Source: Mytilisepta virgata (lineage: Eukaryota > Mollusca > Bivalvia > Mytilida > Mytilidae). Taken from it: a stretch of DNA of 64,000 nucleotides. The first letter of the stretch is position 1. The number at the start of each line of letters is the position of its first letter. The notes under the pieces are model-generated. The model made no database searches. It was given only the letters and a program-made list of their open reading frames with translations, and was not told the origin of the DNA. Below are positions 58,201 through 64,000 of the stretch, piece after piece. The stretch spans positions 64,674,694-64,738,693 of the forward strand of contig CM051520.1 in the NCBI GenBank assembly GCA_028015205.1, given 5' to 3'. The translations under genes were made by a program, and so were the position numbers.

Positions 58201-61200
58201 CAAACTATGTTTATGGTGCCTGTCTGGAAGCATTTTGTCAGGTGAGCGATACAGGCTCAGCCCACTGAGCATCTAGTTGATACATGTAAGTTTTCTCCCA
58301 TTTTACAAAGTTATCTGCTCTTTGGAGAAGGTGTCTTTCGTAGATATCAATGGATAACTTGTCATATTTCTGCAAAATATTTTTCCTTCCTAACAATATT
58401 GCCCACACACATTAATGATATGTTCTTGGATATATTTTCCCACATTTTTCAATGTTTGATGAAGGACTTCCTGAATTCAACATTTTTGTAAAAAAAATTA
58501 AATTAAATTTTGCGCTGTATGTTCAATACAAGACATCTATGGGAGACAACTCTGACATCTGCAAATAGGGAATAATAAGACCTAGAAAAATAGATGATCT
58601 GTGTTTTTTTATAAAACTTTTCATGGAAGGAAACAACTTATAGAAGATGTTGGAAATGTGAAAACGGTGCTTGTTGTTTTTCGATTGATGTTATTAAGCA
58701 GTTGTGATTCATACGGAAATACATGTTTAACTGAAGGCACTAGTGGAGATCTGCTGAATATAACTGAAATCTTTCAACGGTTTATTTAGATTTGTTTCAA
58801 TTCCCTTTCTTTTATTTCTTTCAGACTAATTTATATGTTTACTGAAAATTGCCTTGATACTGAATTCCTCTGCAGGTGTTAATATAATAGCTAACTCTGT
58901 GTTATAATATTATTAAAGGGGTAAAATTGAAAGAAAAGAAAATTAGGAAGGGACATGTGGCAAGTCTATGGTTTATGGGGAGTGTAAGCAGATTGTATAT
59001 CTTTGACTTGTAAAGATGTGTCAATTAAGTTTTCTGTCACTCTATGAAAGAAAAATAAAAGATTCAGAAAAGGTGATAGATTCACACTTGTGTAATTAGC
59101 CTAGTCATAACTAAAACTTTGTTTATTCATGTCTTCAGAGAATAAAGTATTTTTCATATCAAATTCAATGTGAAAGAAGATAATTCATCATGTAAGATTG
59201 CCTTAAATTTCAATTAGTGGACAGAAGTATTCGTCGCCTCAGATTTTTACCATTCGTTTCTATACAAATTCACAAATTTCAAAGTCATTTTACAAGCAAT
59301 TTTCATGAAATTTTCAACATCAGAAAGAAAAAATTTTCAAGTTATATTGTTCATTTATGTATATTTTTGTAATTCTAGACTTGAGAGTTGTAATGATTTA
59401 ATCACAAAATAAATTTTAGGACGTCAAAAAATTGGTTGAATATATAAGAAAAATATGACTTCACAATTATTTTCACTCATAAATCAGGAATCGGATATAC
59501 ATACCAAATAAAAAAATAAAATTTCGAACATTTCTCTTTCTGACTTTGAAAGTTTCATAAAAGTTGGTTGAGAAATGACTTCACAATAATTTTTAAAAAT
59601 TTGTGAATTTGTATAAAACCAATGTGAAAAATTCGAGGTGACAAATAATGATTTTGATTTAGTGCATTTATTTATTGATATTTCCCATTCAGAATCATAT
59701 TTGAGGAAATAAAATGTAATCTTTATAACTATTCTATGAGAACTCTATAAAGTTAACTAATAAACAAATATTGTCTTACTATTCAAGTATTTAGACTTTC
59801 AAACTGGAAAAATCTGTTGTATGAACTAAGGTTTCTTTTTATGGTCATATCTTGTTCTATTTTCTACAGAGATTTTTAGATAGTTTAAGACAGAAATTTA
59901 TAGAAAGCGCAGCTAGTGCTATGGGAGCATATGGGTCATTTAGAAAAGTCTTTGTTTAATGGGGGCAGCCATTATGCAATCCAAAGTGAATTTATTTGTT
60001 AAAGCGAATATGGCCATATTGTGCTACATACTAAGGCTAGAAAAAGTTTCGTTCATCGGAAACGGAAGTAAGTAAAGTAAGGGAAATAACTTGCTTTAAA
60101 TTATAATTTTAGAGTCAGAATCGTGATACTGGAAATGAGTTTCTGGAAAGGGCTATTGCTGTGCTCACATCATTGGCCATGTCAACAGCATATTAAGAAA
60201 TTTTCCAACAAATTTATAAATGTATTGAAAGCAGAAATCATGATTTTACAGGCTAGAAGAGGCCAGTTATGGGTCCCCCTTATTGAAAAAGCAGCAGCCA
60301 AAATACATGGGTGCTATCAAGCATTATCTGCTGGACGTACTGTGGAGTCTTTGGCAATGTTGACAGGTGAACCCTGTGAACATTTGTCTCTGACAGGTAA
60401 ATGCATTTTTATAATCCTAACAAAGTTTTGAGGTTGTCTGTATGTATGTGTGTGTGACAGTTATTCTTGTAAGCACAAATCATCATAAACCATCTAATGG
60501 AGTTCAATGAAACTTCACAAAAAGATAGTACTCCACAGGAAAATATGAATGAAGCATTTATTATATTGTAAGGGAGATAACTTAGGCAGCACAATATTTT
60601 TGAGTGGGGTTCAAAATTGAAAACATGGAAATGCATTTTGGTCACCTTTTATATAATTCAAAACTTTCAACAAACAGATTTATTTTACTCCAAATAACAA
60701 AATGTAGACATGGAGCCATATAATGTATCAATACCAGATATGAATATCAGCCATTTTTTTTTATTTCTAAAAATCTAACAACTGATTTTGGCAATTCTTG
60801 ATTCTAATCTCAAAGGGCCTTTTTTTCTACTGGTAGTCATTTAACCTCAGTGAAAACTCAATATTTAAGACCAAGGACATTGTCTTTCAATAAATTTTAA
60901 CAAGATTTGCCATAAAATAGGATCTAGATAATTTGTGTACATTGCATAAAAATTTAATGATTCATACTCCTTCTCACTTTTTTTTCTTCTTTCTATTTTG
61001 CCCAGATATCTAAATAAATATACTTGTTATGATGATAATGAATGATAATGTTTTCTTCATTTTTAGAAAATAAAGATTTTTCAAAGACAATTGATAATGT
61101 TTTAGTTTGGTCAAGGCTTACACATGCAAGAGATTGTGGGTAAGAGAAATTTGATATATAATTATGACAATGACTTGAAGTATCCTATAAAAAGAATGTT

Positions 61201-63284
61201 TTTTTATAATGGTTCATTTTGTTTGATGTCTGAAATAGGACTTGATTTTTTGATAATAGAAATGAAGGTTAGGATTAATACACTATGGGGAATATATTTC
61301 TCAAATAATAAGTTGAAGCTGCAGCTAGCATCCATATTAATCTTGCTATGAGCTGTGAGCTCTTGGCTTATTGTTGAAGATCTGACAGCAGATTCTGAGA
61401 TGAAGAACAGCAATAAGAGCTTTATTGCATGGGTTAGTCTCTCATACACACCCCACTTACATAATTTTATCTTAGTGTTTGTTTTACATAGGGATATATT
61501 TGACATTGTGTTGCCAGCCTTGCATCTAGTCTAGCTAAGTTAACTTATCAGATACCTACAATTACCTGCTAACTTTAAATTTGTAAACTTTTACTACAGT
61601 ATTCTATGACATGTTTTGATTGAAAAAAAAATGGAAAAAGATTAAAAATCTTTTATTTTTTCCTGAAAATACCCTAATATTGAGGAAAAAATAAGGCCTT
61701 TTTAGACAACATTCTTTCAGTCTGATTTTATCGTTTATCCAAGATAATTTTTCATTTTAAGATACCGTATGTGTACTTCATGTAAAGCTAAAGGTGGACT
61801 TACCCCAGAGTATTGTAAATCACTAGGACTTATTACCGGGCATGCTTATTCACTCCTAGACGTATATGATCTTGACAGTGGAGAAAAGTAAGTTTATTTT
61901 AAAAATTCAGTTTCACATAATTATTCATTTTATCAATACAAAATGGTCAAATGTGAGATTTATTCACAATTAGTCAGGTGAGATATTGAAAATTAAAAAA
62001 CTTGAAGAATGTATGGGTTTTTGTGATATGTCATAATTTTACCTTAACAAATATAAATTATGATTAAGATGTATTAAGTCTTTATTTTTTTAGGTTATTG
62101 AAAATCAGAAATCCATGGGGCAAAGAATCATGGAATGGTGAATGGAGTGATGATTCACCAAAATGGAAGAAGGTCAAACCAGAGGTCAAACAAAAACTGA
62201 AGCCCGATGGAAACAAACATGGAACATTCTGGATGGAGTTCAATGATTTCAGAAAGTAAACAAAATAAAACTTTATCTAAGTATTAATTTTAAGATTTAT
62301 GCAACAACTTAAAAAATTTCCTTTTTCATTTATTGAAGCTGTTCAAATTACCCAAAATTCTGATTACAACTTATTAATCGAAATTTGTTTGATTACCCAA
62401 AATACATGATATTTTTTTCTGCAGCGTCATTGTGTCACAGACAAATAATTAACAGCTTTGCCAAAATCAAACATTAATAAGTTTTCCCCCAAAAATTCAA
62501 CATATATGTAGTCATTAGATATTATTAATAAAGACGTTTTTTTTATGTAGAAAACATTCAGAAATAAATACTGTAAATTCAGAAACTATTGTGATGTTTT
62601 TATTATTGCAAAAAATGCGACAGGATAAGAATCACAATAATTAAAAGTCACATTTCTGATTTTGCTAATAGTATTCCATTACAAATTTTAAAGAAGTCGC
62701 AAAAATAAAACTCACATTTTCATGAGCAGTCGAAGATTCGCAATAATAAATACACGCAATATTTTCTGAATTTACAGTACCTTTACCTTAATTCAATGGG
62801 TTTCAAATAAAAACAACAAGGAAGTAGAATGATTAAGAACTCTTCTTATATTAGATTCTTATTTTATCAATTTTGATATTAACATTGGATCAACTGTATT
62901 TGAAGCCACTTCTCCAAGCCCAAGTCTTATAATATTTGTTTTGGGCTATTTAAAATCATACAGAAATAATCCTGTCAGTGTGCATTTCTTTTAACTTTAA
63001 TTATTTTAGTCCAGTAATATTCTCTTTGGTATACAAAAAGATTTTCCTCAACAAGACCAAAAAAAAGGTTTGTTGCAGTCCATGATTTTTCAAGAATTCT
63101 ATTAAGTGATTCTATATTTTTTCAGATATTTCTATGATGTTGATATTTGTAAGACCAGAGACTGGCATGAGACAAGAGTCAAAGGATCATTCCCTACATC
63201 AGCTGATGGACCATGGAAGTTTGCCAAAATTTATGTTAAACAGAAAACTGATATCTGCTTTGGACTTCATCAAAAGAGCAAGAG
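52211..63284 (+). CDS. CAPN15: Calpain-15 (SOL family), partial at 3' end
   Basis: Coding exons seen: 52211-53095, 55154-55353, 55837-56020, 60252-60396, 61067-61139, 61762-61887, 62094-62255, 63126-63284, giving 644 residues; the rest is outside the window. Exon 1 encodes five RanBP2-type zinc fingers (Cys quartets 5/8/19/22, 33/38/49/52, 117/120/131/134, 152/155/166/169, 224/227/237/240) separated by Lys/Ser-rich linkers. Exons 2-8 encode the calpain protease core: [15 protein letters not shown] with nucleophile C361; [25 protein letters not shown] with H523; [15 protein letters not shown] with N544; and then [20 protein letters not shown]. Zinc fingers plus this core are the small optic lobes/CAPN15 arrangement, an intracellular cysteine protease lacking EF hands; the fingers of the family bind ubiquitin. 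The triad is complete, so it is probably active. Donor CTG-GTTTGT after exon 1 is inferred from phase and family alignment. Confidence 0.93.
53380..53800 (+). repeat. Dispersed repeat pair (CAPN15 intron 1)
   Basis: Two diverged copies of CTCTCTGTT.TGTT....TACTCTTTTATGTTAT..TTTTTCTGGCGTTCTGTCA lie at about 53380 and 53730, separated by TTTTTATAGTGTGTTTTGTA and a GGGGGAGGTTTGGGTACCC block. Similar text occurs at 11880-11960 and 39970-40130. Confidence 0.6.
54312..54579 (+). mobile_element. tRNA-derived SINE, copy 2 (CAPN15 intron 1)
   Basis: The head has an A-box-like TGGCCGAGTGG (tRNA-Leu/Ser style) and a B-box GTGAGTTCGAATCTCACC with a variable region between. The body has CTAAATTGACAAGGATTGCC and CTTCCTCCACCAATAAAAAA, and the tail AAACAAACAAAC. 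It is not a functional tRNA: the acceptor 3' strand is missing and the body continues into the SINE. Confidence 0.85.
54580..55153. other. CAPN15 intron 1, 3' part with repeat fragment
   Basis: 54660-54960 includes GATGGATGGATGG and a phrase with ACACGCTGAACC..TTTTTAATGTGCTGGCTAACG, which looks like a dispersed molluscan repeat. No coding feature. Confidence 0.35.
56021..57138. other. CAPN15 intron 3, 5' part
   Basis: Contains the hairpin at 56556-56713. A read-through frame from exon 3 (to 56182) has no domain. Confidence 0.5.
56556..56713. repeat. Long hairpin (~70 bp arms) in CAPN15 intron 3
   Basis: AATGTGTAGCCAGGCAATAG faces CTATTGCCTGGCTACACATT at the other end. Inner pairs include GGTACTTGGAACAGCT with AGCTGTTCCTAGTACC. 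The central spacer carries GCCCTCAGCCCTTGGTTACGGGC. Fold-back or MITE-like. Confidence 0.85.
57139..58270 (-). repeat. GCTCACCTG-family repeat, copy R5 (CAPN15 intron 3)
   Basis: Both ends are preserved. At 57139-57167 a hairpin is bounded by AGCTCAC and GTGAGCT (inner stem TGGCC-AAA-GGTCA), followed by CATCCGTCATCCGTCC. At 58240-58270 it reads GTGAGCGATACAG then the hairpin GCTCAG-CCCA-CTGAGC. Interior units of about 166-171 bases are marked by AAAACATGGC(T/C) at 57341, 57507, 57673 and 57844, with GCGCAGGACATAGTTTAACA text. Confidence 0.85.
58271..59212. other. CAPN15 intron 3, middle
   Basis: No feature supported; the frame at 58601-58789 shows no domain. Confidence 0.45.
59222..59665. 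mobile_element. MITE with ~120-bp inverted ends (CAPN15 intron 3)
   Basis: The left end TATTCGTCGCCTCAGATTTT continues CTATACAAATTCACAAATTT and CATCAGAAAGAAAAAATTTT. The right end, reverse-complemented, reads TATTTGTCACCTCGAATTTT, TTATACAAATTCACAAATTT and AGTCAGAAAGAGAAATGTTC. About 430-440 bp in all, no ORF. Probably a non-autonomous Tc1/mariner-type derivative. Confidence 0.7.
59666..60251. other. CAPN15 intron 3, 3' end
   Basis: No feature; it ends in the acceptor GATTTTACAG of exon 4. Confidence 0.5.
60397..61066. other. CAPN15 intron 4
   Basis: AT-rich intron between GTAAATG and TTCATTTTTAG; nothing else seen. Confidence 0.6.
61140..61761. other. CAPN15 intron 5
   Basis: GTAAGAG donor, TTCATTTTAAG acceptor. 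Short opposing frames at 61124-61506 are not supported as genes. Confidence 0.6.
62569..62779. mobile_element. Short MITE with TA target site (CAPN15 intron 7)
   Basis: Ends TACTGTAAATTCAGAAACTA and, reverse-complemented, TACTGTAAATTCAGAAAATA, followed on both sides by TTG..(T/C)G......TTATTATTGC. 211 bp with terminal TA. No coding capacity. Confidence 0.8.
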
Positions 63285-64000
63285 GTACATGTATCTTATA
63301 CAAATGTATCCAATATGTTTTACATAAGGGACAAGATCAAAAGTTCAATGTAGGATAAAAAACTTAATTCACATAGTTTTTTCATGGACCCACCAACCCC
63401 CCCTCTTAACTTAATTTCGGAAAAATTGATTGACCAATATGGGCATATCCGAAAATCGGATAACAAAACTTCCAGCGATTTTTACCCCCCCTTCCCCCCC
63501 CCCATCCCTTCCACCCCCAAACTACTTGAATTAAGATTTTTATCCTACATTGAACTTTTGATCTCGTCCCTTAATGCACAAATGATACTGACTTGAAAAG
63601 ATTACTATCATTTTGCACATGAATTGTAATTAATAGAAAAGCCAACAAAACATAACCAATGCTTAATATACCCAGTTTATAAAATCTCTGTCTTCTTAAA
63701 TTGCTCATGAATAAGAAAACTGCTGATATGACCAAAGAGAGGCAACTTCTAATTTTCCATATACATCTATATAGCATACGGAAAACATTTTCTGGTATGA
63801 CTCATGCTAATTACACGACATATCAAATTGGTCTACAACTGCTCTGGATCTAACTTAAAGCATTTTATGTATTGTCCCCAATTACTGAATAACCAAAAGA
63901 CCGCAGCTAAATCCCTTACATTATCAAACCACAAATCATTTTATTTCCTCATTAAAAACACATCTGATATATTGAAACTTTCTTGAATATGTAAGCCTCA
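63285..64000. other. CAPN15 intron 8, contains C-tract repeat copy 2
   Basis: Donor AG-GTACATG. The next calpain exon is not visible before the window end. 63445-63575 repeats the sequence of 16165-16285 with an interrupted C tract. Confidence 0.6.
63445..63575. repeat. Dispersed repeat with C tract, copy 2
   Basis: CGGATAACAAAACTTCCAGC, a C tract interrupted by TT and ATCCCTTCCA, then AAACTACTTGAATTAAG and TTATCCTACATTGAACTTTT. Same family as 16165-16285. Confidence 0.8.

Noticed and set aside
60123..60251. Upstream extension of CAPN15 exon 4
   Set aside because: The frame runs through intron sequence; the AG at 60251 and family alignment place the exon start at 60252.

Overview
This window is AT-rich animal nuclear DNA, and almost certainly comes from a bivalve mollusc, most likely a marine mussel (Mytilidae). 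Three things point there: genes with many small exons and GT-AG introns, a tRNA-derived SINE and LINE/Tc1/DIRS-type elements of molluscan type, and dispersed repeats whose wording (for example 'GAGCCTGTATCGCTCACCTGGC' -like ends and 'GGTTGTTGTCTCTTT' tails) I recall from mussel genomic DNA. The species is inference; no database was searched.

Layout. 1-5011: decayed DIRS-type tyrosine-recombinase retroelement material (SGNH-hydrolase-like, gag-like and RT/RNase H remnants bounded by ~115 bp inverted repeats, then a recombinase remnant on the minus strand). 5697-8737: a long hairpin, a SINE, and a broken exon relic of the lectin-like gene family. 9130-18209: gene 1, a five-exon secreted PAN/apple + fibrinogen-related-domain (FReD) protein of 316 aa. 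18210-27348: intergenic repeats and two decayed coding remnants. 27585-38449: gene 2, a tandem paralogue of gene 1 (319 aa) with the same intron phases and identical lengths for exons 1-4. 38558-50670: repeat-rich intergenic DNA with a LINE (42240-45149) that carries a nested insertion, a structurally complete Tc1-type transposon with an uninterrupted 329-aa DD34E transposase (45291-46828), and a minus-strand LINE end. 52211 onward: a calpain-15 (small optic lobes type) gene with five RanBP2-type zinc fingers and a complete Cys-His-Asn triad. Eight coding exons lie in the window and the 3' end is outside.

How the genes relate. The two FReD genes arose by tandem duplication of genomic DNA. Matching 5' flanks (CACGTG then a TATA-like box) suggest shared regulation. 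Their products are probably secreted carbohydrate- or acetyl-group-binding proteins of the innate-immunity lectin type. Calpain-15 is an unrelated intracellular cysteine protease. Most of the rest is transposable-element debris, much of it inside introns.

The most unusual signal is a dispersed repeat family with five copies here (10981-11811, 12418-13080, 19395-20646, 32837-35731, 57139-58270). Its termini fold into short stem-loops whose paired bases change in a compensatory way between copies, and its interior has expanded into tandem units of about 120-170, 325 or 502 bp.
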